A stretch of 64,000 bases of DNA from Diphasiastrum complanatum (lineage: Eukaryota > Streptophyta > Lycopodiopsida > Lycopodiales > Lycopodiaceae), in NCBI GenBank assembly GCA_029204225.1, contig CM055095.1:63394523-63458522 (forward strand), given 5' to 3'. Shown here piece by piece: positions 11,691 to 24,832 of the stretch. The notes under the pieces are model-generated. The model ran no database searches and was not told the origin of the DNA. It saw only the letters and a program-made list of their open reading frames with translations. The translations under genes and the position numbers were made by a program. The first letter of the stretch is position 1. Every line of letters starts with the position of its first letter.

Positions 11691-12340
11691 TATGAAAGAT
11701 TCAACTAGTTTCATCACATTTTGCAATACTTCCATATTTGGCATATTGAGGCCAAAACTTGTTCTAGACTTAGAGGTTGACTTTTCAAAGTTCATTAGTC
11801 TAAATTTCATTTGATTAAACACTTTTTGAAAGTGTTGGGAAAATTAGAATGCGAGTTTGAGTAGATTCAATTTGAATAGTTGGGTACATTGAATCTAGAC
11901 CCAAAATTAGTAGTGTTAGCATTTTGGTGAGAAAGCCAAGTGGCCAAATAGGGTTTGGACCTGTTATAAAAGGATGTAACTCATGGAGAGAGTGATCTTA
12001 TCTCTTCTCTATTTCATTTCATGCTTATACATGGTTCTCTTGGGTTCTACTATCCATTGGTGCACTATCTTGGTGATTGCTTGCAATTCTATGTGTAGAA
12101 TGATCTATATTTGTTATTTTTGGATCCACACGTGTGAAATATAGTAGCTTGCTGGTTTTGTACGGACAGCAAAAGTACATAATCATTTCATTCAAGTTTT
12201 ATCAAGTTCTATTAGTGTTTGCATCTCAAACTGTGTGTAGATGCTGATTTTTCTACATTGGTGAGATTGGTAGTGTATTTCTCTTTCTAACCAAAGATCA
12301 TTCAAGTAGATTGGATCTTAAGGATCTGAAATCTTTCACA
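11691..12340 (+). repeat. E-family LTR (650 bp)
   Basis: Starts TATGAAAGATT (a variant of TGTGAAAG seen in the solo copy at 61716) and ends ATCTTTCACA directly before a primer site. It has a TATA-like box (ttataaaagg, 11964) and the palindrome cacacgtgtg (12127-12136). As it is followed by a primer site and leader it acts as a 5' LTR of a second E copy whose coding region is lost. Confidence 0.85.
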
Positions 12341-12915
12341 TGGTATCAGAGCTTGTGTTTCATGTTATGAAGGAGGAAATCAGATCTATCAATGATTTGG
12401 TGAAGATATCAAATCTAGAGCATGCTAAAGAGGATTCTACACCAAAATCGGTTTTTTTTTGCTTTTGTAGATTGGATCTTTTGTAGATAAAAACACTAAA
12501 TAGGTCAATATACTTGTTCAATTCTGATTTTTGAATTCACATACTGGATATGGCTGATTTTTGGATCATTGGTTCAGCCTAAGTGGTGGATTATAGATTG
12601 CATATCAAATTTTTAGCATTTGCATGTAGATTTGGAATAGTCAATTTTTTGTGATTTTGTCAAAACCCTAATTTTGATTGGATCTCTAGATAGTGAGGTT
12701 TCTGGACTTCATTTGAGTGTGTTTCAATCTTAGGAAGTGGCAAAAGTCATTAGATTGAGGATAGATCATAGGTTGATCAAGATTCCATGATTCTATGTGT
12801 TGATTTGCTTGGATATTTGCTAGAAGGGAATTTGTGAGATAGTTTCAAATCTTGGTGATTTCTTTTGAAAGCATTTGTTGTTGTTCAAAGGAGTGCTTTG
12901 TGCATTGAAGCATGT
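12341..12915 (+). other. Primer binding site and leader of a second E copy
   Basis: tggtatcagagct (12341-12353) is the initiator-Met tRNA complement. The following leader matches 4048-4600 closely (shared 'ggaggaaatcagatctatc' and later blocks) until about 12915, where the homology breaks before any gag ATG. Confidence 0.8.
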
Positions 12916-14289
12916 GATTTTTTTTCCAAATGCAATGTTCGGAGAATGAAAACAATGTTTAATTGTAAGGACTTGAGTGCTGAAATAATCGCCGAGTTGT
13001 TGGATGATGGTTGGAATACAAAACAAAATCAGCAAGTTGAGTGCAGAGTATGTTACTCATCCATGACATTTAGATATCACATCAAAAAACAAATGCTCAC
13101 TTTGCTGCTGTATTATAGAAGATGGATTAAATGTAAGTAGCTGTAGGCTAGTCTATAGTCAACTACTAGTTTCTCTCTCTCTATATTCAGGGTTTATTGT
13201 ACTCTTCATTATTCAGTGTAATAGTGTGATGGTGTGTTATTCCTCTTTCTCTTGGTGATTGCTTATGGTGATTGATTGATAGTGCTTATCAGATTATTAA
13301 TAATAATTATATCTTTATAATTCTAGAATTTTCTGTCCAAAATTATTGATGTCTCATACCACCATCTCTTCCTTCCAAAAAATTCTTAACCACCTTATCT
13401 GATATTCTAGAGATTCATTGATCATCTAGCTGTCTTATAGTTCATATAGGATATTATCTCTTTTTTCCAAAAACTGGAGAATCCTTTTATTTGGATGACT
13501 GGCATGCCCTTCAGAAGGATATAACAAATTCATACTTGACCCTATGATTTAAACATAAGAACTAACATGGTTCCACACTACATTCCGATCCTTCCAAGTT
13601 AGTGATAAGCTTCAAATCCCTACCGATCCAAGAGCATCAACTCTAGGGACAAGCTTCTATCATCTAACAATCCAATATAATCCATGTATCCGATTCCACT
13701 TCTAATATCACGATTGACCTCCAAACTATGGACAACTCAATAGCTATAAATATACTAGTTATGATATCAACTAAATGAATTCAATCCAGGAAATTAATAC
13801 ATGGTATTGAGCAATTATTCCCAAGGATTACCAAAATCCTAACTACAAAATACATTTCCCGAGCACATTTACTATCTCTAATGTCCACTCTTCTTCACCC
13901 CTAGGATTTTCAGTCCCTTGAAACTCTATTTCAACTAAGGTACCAAAAAGATGTAAAGACAATAGTAAATGTTAGAAGTGAATTATTGTAAGAAAAAAGT
14001 CTGAAATAATTTCATTTCTATCTTATACCTAGGTTGAATCATTGATATACAAAAATCATCCCCTAGTATGAAAATAGTACTAGTATGATCTTTTGCATAC
14101 AATTTTCCATAGGATCTAACTAGGAAATGACATCAGGTTTTTACTTTTGATTAGTTCCTAACAATTAATTGATGTATCTTCAAGTGCACAAAATGCCTTG
14201 GAATCCATGGCTTGGCATGATGTATAGTTTTTAAAGTGTGCTACATGTATATAGACACATTTATGAAACATCTTATAAGGGATCCTTTA
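12916..14289. other. No gene recognised; trace of J-like LTR
   Basis: A 91-codon open frame at 12865-13140 has no recognisable domain. Bases 13130-13290 resemble, in opposite orientation, the short LTR of element J (shared 'aggctagtctat' and the flanking CT-rich run). The rest is AT-rich with no coding signal that I can support. Confidence 0.4.
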
Positions 14290-14438
14290 AGACGTGGTGA
14301 AAGATTCTTCATGGACATCATTCTCTATTGGAGTCTCAAAAGTTCCTTGTCTGTAGCTAGGATTTTTAGACACTTCTAAAGTATTCATTCATCTAGCAAA
14401 GAGAATTGCAAATAGATCAAGCTAAATTTGAGGATGAG
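14290..14438 (+). pseudogene. Degraded copia RT-to-3'-end fragment
   Basis: The short run encoding ERFFMDIILYW (about 14299) matches the ERSFMDITL(Y/F)R segment of copia RT. It is followed shortly by a purine-rich tract (tttgaggatgag) abutting an LTR start at 14439. The RNase H region has been lost. Only a few codons support the call. Confidence 0.5.
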
Positions 14439-14760
14439 TGTGAAAAATTGCCAAAATCAGCAAATCTAGCTTGATAAAAAATCATGTAAAATGTACATAA
14501 GTGAGTCCCACACATGTGAGGCCATGGACCCATGTCCAAAAACCTACCCTAGTGTAGGTTAGATCAAGTCTAAAGAATAGGTCAAGTCAATATGGTAGTG
14601 ATTCCTAGTTCATAGGACCTAATTCCCAGATTTATGGTGGAGATTGACCAACTAGCCACCTACTTGGCATGACTCTTGGAATGAGGCTAGGTTGGAAAAT
14701 TAGGACAAGAAATCCAAGTTAACTTCCTTAAATTACATGGTGTAATGGGTTGGATTTGTC
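14439..14760 (+). repeat. H-family LTR, truncated copy
   Basis: Begins TGTGAAAAATTGCC after a polypurine-like tract and matches, in opposite orientation, the LTR ending at 18597 (shared 'gtgaggccatgg' and the block around the cacatgtg palindrome). Similarity fades near 14760, so the right boundary is approximate. Confidence 0.65.
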
Positions 14761-17700
14761 CAAAACACTCTTTTGAATGGAAATATACATAGATTCATAA
14801 AAAGAAATTCGACAATCAACCAAGTCTTTTTTAGTTCTACCTTTATATTGCAACTATCCAATATCAGTGTGTACTACATCTAACACACATGCAAAAGATC
14901 CAGTTGGCTCTCATTCATTTATATCGGATGGGTACAAATTTGCAAGAGAAAAATGATCGGATTAGCTCTTTAAAAAGAAATGATTTAGAATGAAAGAAAT
15001 ATAAGTACAAGTAAAACATCAATACTCACAGTTCTTTTTTTTGTGATCTTGACAATTAAGCTCTTGAGCATTTCTCTCTAAATACATATACACATGTTGG
15101 ACTTATATTTCGGATATAGATTTTCTTCTTGATGATGTTCTGAAATCCATAACTCTAGCCTTCTAATAAGATTGAAATGATAGTTTGTCTTCTTGCTTTT
15201 TCGAAACATTCCTTTTACTAATGGATGCATCAGAATCCAAGAGTTTTTTGAATACTTTCTTGGCACCCATAGTCCATTGCCATCTTTCTCACTCGATTGA
15301 TTGAGGAGCGCAATTTTCTTGATGTCACCATTTGTTATGTGTAGAAAGCTATGAATTTGAAAATATGTGTAAAAACAAATTTGAAACACTAAAATTTTTG
15401 GTGCTATGAGTTAACTGTAGTTAATATTGTAAACCGTGATTTGATATTATTCATTTTTTAATTGGTTGAGTCTCAATAATTAGCTGAAAGGGCATGCCTC
15501 AACATCCAATAGCATTTTCACATGTTGTCCGAAGAAACATTCATATATATATATTTTTAAATCATTTATTTGTATTCGGCAAAAGCTACATTACGTAGAA
15601 GTCTGGTGTCAGGGTTTCTATTGGTCCACATGGCAACACAAATGAGAAAAAAAATAAAAAGACATCTTTTTCAAAGGCTTTTCAATATATGCTTAACAAT
15701 TTTTACATCCTCAAAATCAAATGGAACATATTGATAGAAAAGAGTTTGGGTTCAATCAAATTTTCAATAGATATGCCTAACAAAATGTACTTTCATGCAA
15801 GCTAATTAGGACACCAACAAGATGCTCGTAATCATTTTTCAAAAAAATGTGAAATTCATTAAGCCTCCCCTTCAAAGATGCTTGACATATTTTGTGAAAG
15901 TATTTATTTGACATAATATATTTGTTTAAACAACCATGATTTATCATGTTGGGTGATAGAATCCATGAAGATTGCTCTATACAACTTTGGAAATCTAGAC
16001 AATCATGCTTTGCAAGAGTATAAATGTATCACGTTTTGCTCCATAAATATTCATTGCTTGTTTGTTAGTTCAAAAGTTTTGGTTAATGGAAAAAAAATAA
16101 TTTAAGCATTTCAATATTAAGCAGTGTTTGAATAATATCATAATCACATAAATAATTTAAATATAATCAATTTAACAATTTAGAGTGTATAAATAATACA
16201 TTTAGAAAATGATAATGACATGCATTTTTTGTTGGTTAGTTATCCATTTTAAAATGCATCCTAGTTTGAATGTGATTTGGTTGTTCACTTCACTTTATCT
16301 AAAAATTTATACCTTGTAACTCTTGTTAGAGTGAGCTTCCTATATATGGATTTATATTGAAACCAAACACTATTATTTTTACTATTTCTATATTTGTTTT
16401 GTATTCTATTCATAATGTTCGCTGAGCTCATATTTTTCTACTAGATAGTTTATGTATGTTTTAACTAGGTAGTGTGCCCAACATTTTTAGAGAGTCCACA
16501 CTTTTCATATTAGATATTAAGCTCTGGAAAATTTATAAGTAGTGGAGCTTAATATCTAGTACATCAACTTTATGCATGAGGATGTTTGAAAAGATTAGCA
16601 TCTTGTAAAAAAAACCAATTTACTAAAAAAATTGGTTTCTATGTTCTAGAGAGTCTATACAAACTCATCTTTATGCCAATCTTGTCATTGAGATGTAATT
16701 TGTCAATCATTCAAAGATTCCCTTAGCTTAAAAGTCTTTTCATTGTTGAAGCTTAAAAACTTGAAAAATTATAGAAAAATGTTTGACTACTTAATAGACT
16801 TGTAATCAATAAAATGGATGTGAATTTTTTAGCCAAAAAATGTGAAGAGATGATATTTTTGTACAACAAACTCACATACATGTATATCTTGTGTATCTTT
16901 CACCTTCTATTACTAGCATGTACATAGAAAAGTGTGTGTTTCATTGTCTAGAAAATGATAAAAAGTGAGAGCCATAATATTTTGTAAGGAACCAATATTA
17001 ATTGATGTTGATTATGTCTCCAAGGTTGAAAATAACTAAATATTTTCTTGTTCTAGTAATAAGACTTATATGTAGTTATCTTGATGGAGTTTACTAATGT
17101 GAAAAAATTAAAAACTTCAATAACCTCCATTTGACCATGGACAAATTGGACCTCATATTATTTATCACAAGGTTTATTCGTATTTGCAATATATTTCTAA
17201 ATTGATTATTTTTATGGAGAAAGGATAATTTATGAAATGAGCTATTTTTCTTGGTACAATGATTGAAAGACATGCTATTACTAATTTTGTCTATCGTGTA
17301 TATTAATAACTCTTTTATAACTTATTCAAATCAACAAGATTTCCTTATGATAGGGTTAACAATCATATAAAATTTGCATTAATCTTTATCCTTTCAAATC
17401 AACATTAAGTAACTATATCATTACGATTCATCATGATTTCAAAATACGTAACAATGAAAAAATTCATGGATTGGCACATGTTTCTATGTTAATGCATAGG
17501 TTCCTAATCTCAAATTTGTAAAATCCAAAACACATATTTCAAATCCCATAAATGAAAATGACTATTACATGAAGAAAACATCATATTTTATAAAATGTTG
17601 CCAAAGACATTTTTGAACTTTTGAAAATTATGAGTTAACATAGTAGCTATATAACAAACAACATGTATAACAAAGATAAGAAGTTTAAGCTCCTATTCTT

Positions 17701-17943
17701 AATAGGTTTGAGCCCCAAAGGCTCTAATTATCTTCTCTTGAAAAATCTAGCTACATCTACATGACAAAGTCATATGTTTATACTCTTGGATGCCGAAAGA
17801 ACAAGTGGAGGCTCAATCTTCATCAATGGATAAGGATATAAAAGAAACTTCTTGAGTCCTTTATAAAAAAGACATAGTTGAAACATATTTTCATTAGTTT
17901 GAGAAAACTACAATTAGTTAATAATTGTAGCATATTAAGATAT
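14761..17943. other. AT-rich stretch without recognised genes
   Basis: About 3.2 kb, very AT-rich, with only short open frames in any direction. The longest (103 codons, minus strand, 15078-15389) is lysine-rich and matches nothing I recognise. No LTR ends, transposase motifs or RNA genes were seen. It may be decayed repeat or unique intergenic DNA. Confidence 0.5.
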
Positions 17944-18597
17944 TGTGTCAAAGTATAGTACTTTGGACCTTACTTGAGCCTATTAATGACTCACAAGAGG
18001 GATTGATTGATTGATTACCTATTTTGGTTGCAAACTAGACACCAAAAATTGAGATCTAGATTGGCAATTTTACATACATCAAGCAAGAGCAATCTAAAAT
18101 CATTAACCAAAGTGAAGGTCCAGCCCCCACATGTGTGGTACAACCCTCAGTACGTCCTAGCAAATGAAGCTTAGAACACTTACTTTTTGCTTAGATCCAA
18201 ATGGAAACAAAGTACATAGTGTAGAAGGTTGAGTTTGCCAATGAGCCCCAGTACTATGGAGAGATGATGATACATAGAAAACCTCTTCCCCACCTCGAGT
18301 TAGATGAAAATCTAGCATGTAATAAGGAAGATGATTCAGGCTTTTTTCCCTAATTTGTTATTCAAGCCTAACCCTTACGTTTTACCATGTTGGTGGCTAG
18401 ATTGATCAATCTACTCCATAAATCTAGGAATTTGGTCTTATTATGTAGGAATCATTACCAACCCTATGAACACAATCTAACCTACTCTAGTGTAGATTCA
18501 CATGTGGCACCATGGCCTCACACATGTGGGATCCAGCAATATACGTATTTACATGTTTTAACTTAGCTAGATTTGCCAATTTTGGCAATTTTTCACA
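17944..18597 (-). repeat. H-family 3' LTR, minus strand
   Basis: On the minus strand the LTR starts TGTGAAAAATTGCC next to a polypurine tract (ggggaggag, plus 18598-18606). On the plus strand it plausibly starts tgtgtcaaag at 17944, giving about 654 bp; that outer boundary is inferred from the TG...CA rule. It contains two cacatgtg-type near-palindromes. Confidence 0.65.
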
Positions 18598-19404
18598 CTC
18601 CTCCCCAAATCTAGCTTTGGAGACTATGATACACTTATCAATTACTCTAAATAATGATCTTAGCTTAACAAATGAATCCTTAGGCAAGGCTTTAGTGAAC
18701 AAATAAGCTAAGCAACTTGATGCAGACACATATTGGTGTTTGATTTTTTTGGCTTGCACCATCTCCCTCACAAAATGATGAGCAATCTCGATATGCTTGC
18801 TCCTATCATGGAATGTAGGATTAGTTGCAAGTGATTGGGCTAATTGGCTATCACAATAGATCATAGGTACATCCTCGGCCTGCATAACATGAAGTTCCAC
18901 CAATAGTACTCGGATTCCGTTGAAAACAATGAAATAGTATCTGGCTTCTTTGAAAGCCATGACACCACTCCATCACAAAGAAATGTAGCAAATGCACTAG
19001 TAGACTTTCGATATAATATGTAACCTAAAAAATTCGAGTCACTATAGACTCTTAAGCCAAGATTAGTCCCATTGTAGAGTATGCCAAAATTTCTAGTTGA
19101 TGAGATATATCTTAGGACTCTTTTGGCCATCTTCCAATGTGATACAAGAGGACACTATAACTAAGATTAGTTCTTGTTATATTCAAATAAATTATGGAGC
19201 CTATAAGCCTTTTATAGAGAGTGATATCCTCAAAAGATGTGTCATCACCACTTATAGATGCTTTTACATTTTGCTCCATTGGAGTCTCAATGCCTTTACA
19301 ATTCATTCCAGATCTATCTAGGATGGATGTAGCATGTTTAGATTGACATATGAAGCTAAAATCCAATCCTCTTATGACTTCTATTCCTAGAATGACATGC
19401 AATA
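18598..19404 (-). pseudogene. Copia RT C-terminus and RNase H remnant (element H)
   Basis: Read on the minus strand from 19402: LGIEVIRG and SFICQSKHA of the RT C-terminus, TPMEQNVK, a decayed segment over DITLYKRLIGS, then RNase H with SDSNFLGY (normally SDSDFAG, so one catalytic-region residue is altered), KSTSAFATFL, STESEYY, a gap, then CDSQLAQSLATNP and RSKHIEIAHHFVRE. The frame changes at about 19120 and 18930. The upstream end is cut exactly where a D-family LTR begins at 19405, so RT palm, integrase and gag are missing. The C-terminus runs to the polypurine tract and the H LTR. Confidence 0.85.
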
Positions 19405-19697
19405 TGTGAAGTTTTTAGCACGTGTGAGCTTCACCACACACCTACAAGATCTTATTGAGGTGTTGTGATTGCACAAGATTGATCAAAGAACAGTATGCTT
19501 GAAAATCTAAGGCAAGAGCACAATGGCGTACATCTGATAAAAAAATCTAACTCTTCACTATGAGAAATGAATGTCAGAAATAATTATAAGTGTCCAGTAT
19601 GGGAAAAAGATGCTGCTCTTGAGTAGAGAAGAGAAAATCAAGCACAGAAAACTCGGGTAGAGAGAGAATGAGTCCAAAACACCAAAATCTCAATATT
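19405..19697 (-). repeat. D-family LTR, truncated
   Basis: Starts TGTGAAGTTTTTAGCACG like the D LTRs at 31188 and 53372 and follows them for about 293 bp to 'ctcaatatt'. There the sequence switches without a gap to B-family gag coding sequence. The element orientation is minus, as for the other D copies. Confidence 0.85.
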
Positions 19698-22600
19698 ATT
19701 CATCCTCAAGAAAAAGCCAAATACATCAAGAGGTGCAATGTTGCACTACATTGCATAAAAATGAATGTTGCAAATGAACTCTTAAGAGAGGTAGGAGATT
19801 GCACTTCAGCTCAAGATGCTTGGGAGACTTTGCAAAAGGTCTATGAATCCAAGAACCAAACTAGAATGTTAGCTTTGAAGAATCAAATCTATAGAAGCTA
19901 TCAAAAGAAAGGAGAGAGTGCACATACTTTTGTCCTAAGAGTAAAGGAATTGAACAAAGAGCTAGCCTTTATAGGTGATCCTATCAAGGATGAAGAGCTT
20001 GTTCAACTCATATTGAATGGACTAAGCTTTGAATTTGACAATTTGGTGCAGGGATATGCAATTATGGGTAAGCTACCCATACTTGAAGAACTCCAACGCA
20101 CACTCATGGCCGAGGAATCAAGAAGGAGCCAAATGCAAGAGAGGATGGATAGGCTTTCCATCCAAGGTGGAGATGACCAAGCTCTCTTCACCAAAGGCAA
20201 AGGCAAGTCCAAAGGCAAAGTATCAACATTCAAGAAGTCTACAAAGCTTGAGGATCAAGAAGGACCCTCAAAGGCATCTCCATCAACCACCAAAGTCAAG
20301 AAGGACAAATCAAAGGTGAAGTGCTACTATTGTAGCAAGATGGGGCATTATGCCTCGGAATGCTTCAAGATGAAGCAAGATCAAAGCCAAGCCAACATGA
20401 GCAAAGAGGAGGAGGAGGAGAGTTCACACGAGGACTCTCTCATGACGTCCATATTTTCTTCAACAAGCTTCAAAGGAGAAGATCCTTGGTGGATTGACTC
20501 GGGTGCTAGTTCACACATGACTAGTAAAAGGGAGTTTTTCTCTTCTCTCTTATCTTATGATGGACATATAAAGTCTATCTATACAGTAAATGATGAATCT
20601 TCTAAGATTGAAGGAGTTGGTAGCATTCCCCTTTGCTTAGGATCTTCCAAAAAGATCAACATCGAAGGTGTTTTGTACATTCCTACAATAACAAAGAATC
20701 TACTAAGTGTTGGCCAAATGGTAGACAATGGTTTCAATGTTGACTTTGCTTCAAATGAATGTTTCATCAAGAAGAAGGGTAAGATAGTGGCTAAGGGCAC
20801 TAGACTTGGCAAACTTTATAAGTTGGATGCATTTGTGGATACTAATGTTGTCATGTTGGCCGAGAAGAGCAAGATATCTACCTTTACTTTATGGCACAAA
20901 AGACTTGGACATGTCAACTCGGGTTCCATGGAGGCTATGATCAAGGAGGAGTATGCTTTAGGCCTAACAAGGTCTATTGGGAAGGAAGACAAGGTTTGTG
21001 AAGCTTGTGCCTTATCCAAGGCACATAAGAAGGTGTTTCCTAACTCCATCACAAAGTCATCTCATCCTCTTGAACTCATACACTCGGATGTGCACATTGC
21101 TAGCACCAAATCTAATGGAGGTTCATCCATGTTTTTAACCTTCATTGATGACTACTCAAGATATTGTTGGGTGTTCTTACTTTCCTTCAAGTCTCAAGTA
21201 TTTGATACTTTTGTAAAGTTCAAGTTGTTTGTGGAAAAGCATCATAATCATAGCATCATGATTCTTAGAAGTGACAATGGTGGAGAATTCATCTCCAATG
21301 AGTTCAAGGCCTTTTGTGAGGAGGAAGGGATCAAGAAAGAGACTTCTTGTCCTTACACTCCTCAACAAAATGGAGTTGCTGAAAGAAGAAATAGAACATT
21401 ATGTGAATGTGCTAAGGCTTTAAGATTAGATGCTTCTTTGCCCAAATCCTTTTGGGGTGAGTCTCTTGTATGTGCAAACTACTTGATGAATAGGGTGTCT
21501 TGCAAAGCAATTGAAGGCAAAACTCCTTATGAGATGTTGTATGGAAAGAAACCCAATCTTAATCACTTGAAAGTTTTTGGGTGTATATGTTATGTGCATG
21601 TGCCATTGGAAACAAGAACCAAGGAGGATCCATCTTCCACAAGAGGGATCATGCTTGGATATGCAAGCTCAAGCAAGGGCTACAAAGTCTATCTCCCATC
21701 CTTGAACAAATTTGTTGTTTCAAGGGATGTCATCTTTGATGAACATCATATGCATTTGCTTGAAGAAGGCTCAAGTGCTCCAACAATCAAGAAGAAGATG
21801 GCCGAGGAGCAAGATCTTGGTTTTGAGGAGGAGCTCATGGAGGAGCAAGCACCAAACCCACCTATCACACCAAGGAGATCTTCAAAGGCAAAAGTGGAGC
21901 CATCAAGGCTCACATATCAAGGCAAAGGACAGCAAGTTGAGGGTATCTCATCCACTTCTTATGCTTTATCTAGTTTTGAAGAACCATCTAATGTTGAAGA
22001 TGCATTGAACTCCAAAGAATGGTATAAAGCTATGTTGGATGAGTATGATGCCTTGATTGAGAATGAAACTTGGTTGCTTGTTGAGAGACCTCAAAGGAAT
22101 GTAATAGGATGCAAGTGGGTCTTCAAGCTTAAGTTGAATGCAAATGGGAGTGTTAACAAACATAAAGCAAGATTAGTTGCAAAAGGTTATGCTCAAGAGA
22201 GAGGGATAGACTATGAGGAAACTTTTGCACCCGTGGCCAAGATGGTCACAATAAGGCTAATCATTGCACTTGCATCACATTTTGGATGGATTCTATGTCA
22301 AATGGATGTCTCTAATGCTTTCTTGAATGGTTTTTTGGAAGAGGATATCTATATGGAGCAGCCACAAGGGTTCATCAAGCATGGAATGGAGAACAAAGTA
22401 TGCCATCTCCAAAGAAGCATCTATGGCTTGAAGCAAGCCTTGAGATCTTGGAATTCAAGACTACATTGCTATCTTATTTCACTTTCTTTTGTTCAAAGTG
22501 AATATGATCCCACTCTTTACATTAAGTTTGATGATGTTGGTATTGTACTTTTACTCATTTATGTAGATGACATCATCATTAGTGAAAATAGTGTTGATGG

Positions 22601-23519
22601 TATTGAAAAAATCAGGATAGGTCTATCCTTAGAGTACAAGATGGTAGATCTAGGGTGTCTTCACTTCATCTTAGGCATAGAAGTACTTAAAAGGTCTAAT
22701 TTTATCTTTATAAGTCAAGTAAACTATGCTCAAAGTCTTTTGAAGAAGTTTAAGATGGAAGTATGCGAAAGTGTTGACACACCAATGGAGCAAGATGTAA
22801 AAGTGCCAAATGAAGATGATGAAAGATCCTTTATGGACATCACTTTGTTTAGGCAACTTATAGGTTCCTTAATGTGGATCACTATAACTAGACCAGATCT
22901 TAGCTTTAGTGTATGTAGGTTGAGCCAATCCATGCCATTGAATATCCATTGGAAAAAGGCTAAGAGGATTCTAAGATACATCTCGGGTACATTGGATTTT
23001 GGGATTCTATATAGAGGAGATGTGATTAACCTTCATGCATTTAGTGATTCAGATTTTGCAGGGGACAAGAGGGATAGGAAATCAACAAGTGCCTATTCAA
23101 CTTCCATAGGAGAAGGTGTGGTTTCATGGCTTTCAAAAAAGCAAGAAACTATATCTCTATCTTCAACCGAGGCTGAGTACAAAGCTTTGACAACCACTAC
23201 AAAGGAGGTACTTTGGATCAAGAGATTATTGGTGGAACTAAAGATCATGGATTCAGAGGAGGCACCAATCATCTACAATGACAATATATCAGCCAACACC
23301 TTGCATCTAACCCAATCTTCCATGCAAGATCGAAGCACATTGAGATATGCCATCACTTTGTGAGAGAAATGGTGCAAGCCAAGGAGATTGCTTTGGAGCA
23401 TGTTCCAAGCAATGAATGTGTAGCTGATATACTTACTAAACCACTTAAAAAGACACCTTTTATGAAGTTCAGATCATCACTTGGAGTGATTAGTAAAGCA
23501 ATGAGTGAACCAAGCTAGA
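19668..23519 (+). pseudogene. Copia gag-pol, 5'-truncated and frameshifted (element B2)
   Basis: Open from 19668 to 23363 (1231 codons). The first ten codons are D-LTR sequence; true gag homology starts at about 19698, corresponding to 37350 in copy B1, so the start codon here is accidental. Domains in order: UBN2-type gag; CCHC knuckle CYYCSKMGHYASEC; protease DSGASSHMT; pre-integrase HKRLGH and CEACALSKAHKK; integrase DDE ([29 protein letters not shown]); RVT_2 with LLIYVDDII; RNase H with SDSDFAGD and STEAEYK. A one-base deletion near 23297 relative to B1 shifts the frame and ends the ORF inside the RNase H C-terminus; the original frame would run to 23519. The three nonsense codons of B1 are sense here. 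It lacks a 5' LTR and leader, so it cannot be autonomous. Confidence 0.92.
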
Positions 23520-23532
23520 TAGTGAGGAGGAG

Positions 23533-24214
23533 TGTTAAAAATTCACAATTCTAGCTTGACTAGTTTTGGTCATATGACTTGTAAATAGTTAGATGGTCAT
23601 GATGTGGCTTGTCACACATGCCAAATAGCATAGGATTCCATTCATAAGGATGTTCTCAAGTAGACCTAAGTGTTAGAACCTTTGGAATGAGTCCAAATTA
23701 TACTTAGATACAAGGGAGAAAAAATAGGAGCTATTTTTGGTAATTTTTGCTTTGTTGAGGGATCTCCAAGATTCCAACCCTAACTTGGTAGGGATGAAAG
23801 ATCCACCAAAATTAGCATTAGGGATAGGTTTAGGGCTACTCATACCTGCCCAAAACCGTGATGGATCGTGTATATATAGGTGATGATATCTCACCAAAAT
23901 CAATCAAGCAATTTCATGTTTTTTCTCTCATAATGGTGCAATTGCTCTCTATGTTCATAATTGTTTGAGTACTTGTGATTACTAATGATTATAGGATTGA
24001 ATGTAGGTCTGGTGTACAGTACTCAGACTGTGGGAGGCCGTACTTTCACACGTGTGAAGCCTTCTTCAAGGATTTGGGCCATTTAGTGAGGTTCAAGCAT
24101 AGATTTTTGATGGATTTTGATGGTTCAACTTGTGCTAATCTTATGAAATCATAATCTATTGTTTCCCTCATCATTTCAAGTGTTTTAGGATCCTTATTTG
24201 CTGTAATTTTTACA
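23533..24214 (+). repeat. 3' LTR of element B2 (682 bp)
   Basis: Begins TGTTAAAAATTCAC after the purine tract gaggaggag and ends AATTTTTACA. The length equals both LTRs of B1. It has a TATA-like tatatatagg near 23872 and ttcacacgtgtgaa at 24045-24058. Confidence 0.92.
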
Positions 24215-24832
24215 TAGAACAGATTCAATAGAAACAAAAGAATCTTTGGAGCAACTCATATGAGTTGTGGCTCCACTATCAATATATCAAGATACATCAT
24301 TAAAGGGTAAAGAGGAGAAACTAGACATCATGAGCGATGCCTCTCCACAACTTGCATGTGAGTCTTCTATGATAACATTGGCTTGATCTTCTTGAATCTT
24401 CCTCTTGAAGTTAGAAGAATGAGTTGAATCATCTTCTACTCCACCATAGTCTTTGTTCTTTGCTTTGTCCTTAGATTTGTCCTTAGTGAAGGCTTGAGAA
24501 AAACTATTCTTGCTCCTCCCACTTGACTTGAGCTTTTCTTCATGAAGGTTCTTAAGAGTTTCCCAAGTCTCCTTGGTTGAGGTGCATGAACTTATTTCTC
24601 TCAACATCTCATCAGAGATGTTCAATTTGATGATATGAAGAGCAATTCTTGCTCTCTTCTTGAATCTCTGAGCCTCATCATAAGCTTCAAGTTCAACTTC
24701 AATTCGTGTTACAATGTCCATTACTCCATAAAGATCAACAAGGATTCTATCCTATCCTTCCAAACTGAATAGTTGAAGGTGTCTAGTCTTTCACTAGCTT
24801 CAAAGAGAAAATCTCCTACAGACGCCATGAAT
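24215..24832 (-). pseudogene. Copia gag and protease remnant (element C)
   Basis: Minus strand: gag starts at the ATG ending at 24832 (MASVGDFLFEASERLD), with NYSVWKDRIESLL. A frameshift near 24721 leads to IALHIIKLNISDEML, then a lysine-rich linker and the protease site, where YIDSGATTHMS is visible (about 24240-24285) just after an in-frame stop replacing the usual Trp. The zinc knuckle is not seen. Everything downstream was cut off where the B2 3' LTR abuts at 24214. Confidence 0.8.

Noticed and set aside
15078-15389. A 103-codon minus-strand frame as a possible gene
   Set aside because: Biased lysine/isoleucine composition in AT-rich DNA, no motif, no neighbouring coding signal.
23673-23903. 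A 76-codon minus-strand frame repeated at 23673, 35859 and 41334
   Set aside because: It lies in the B LTR and is conserved only because the three LTR copies are nearly identical.
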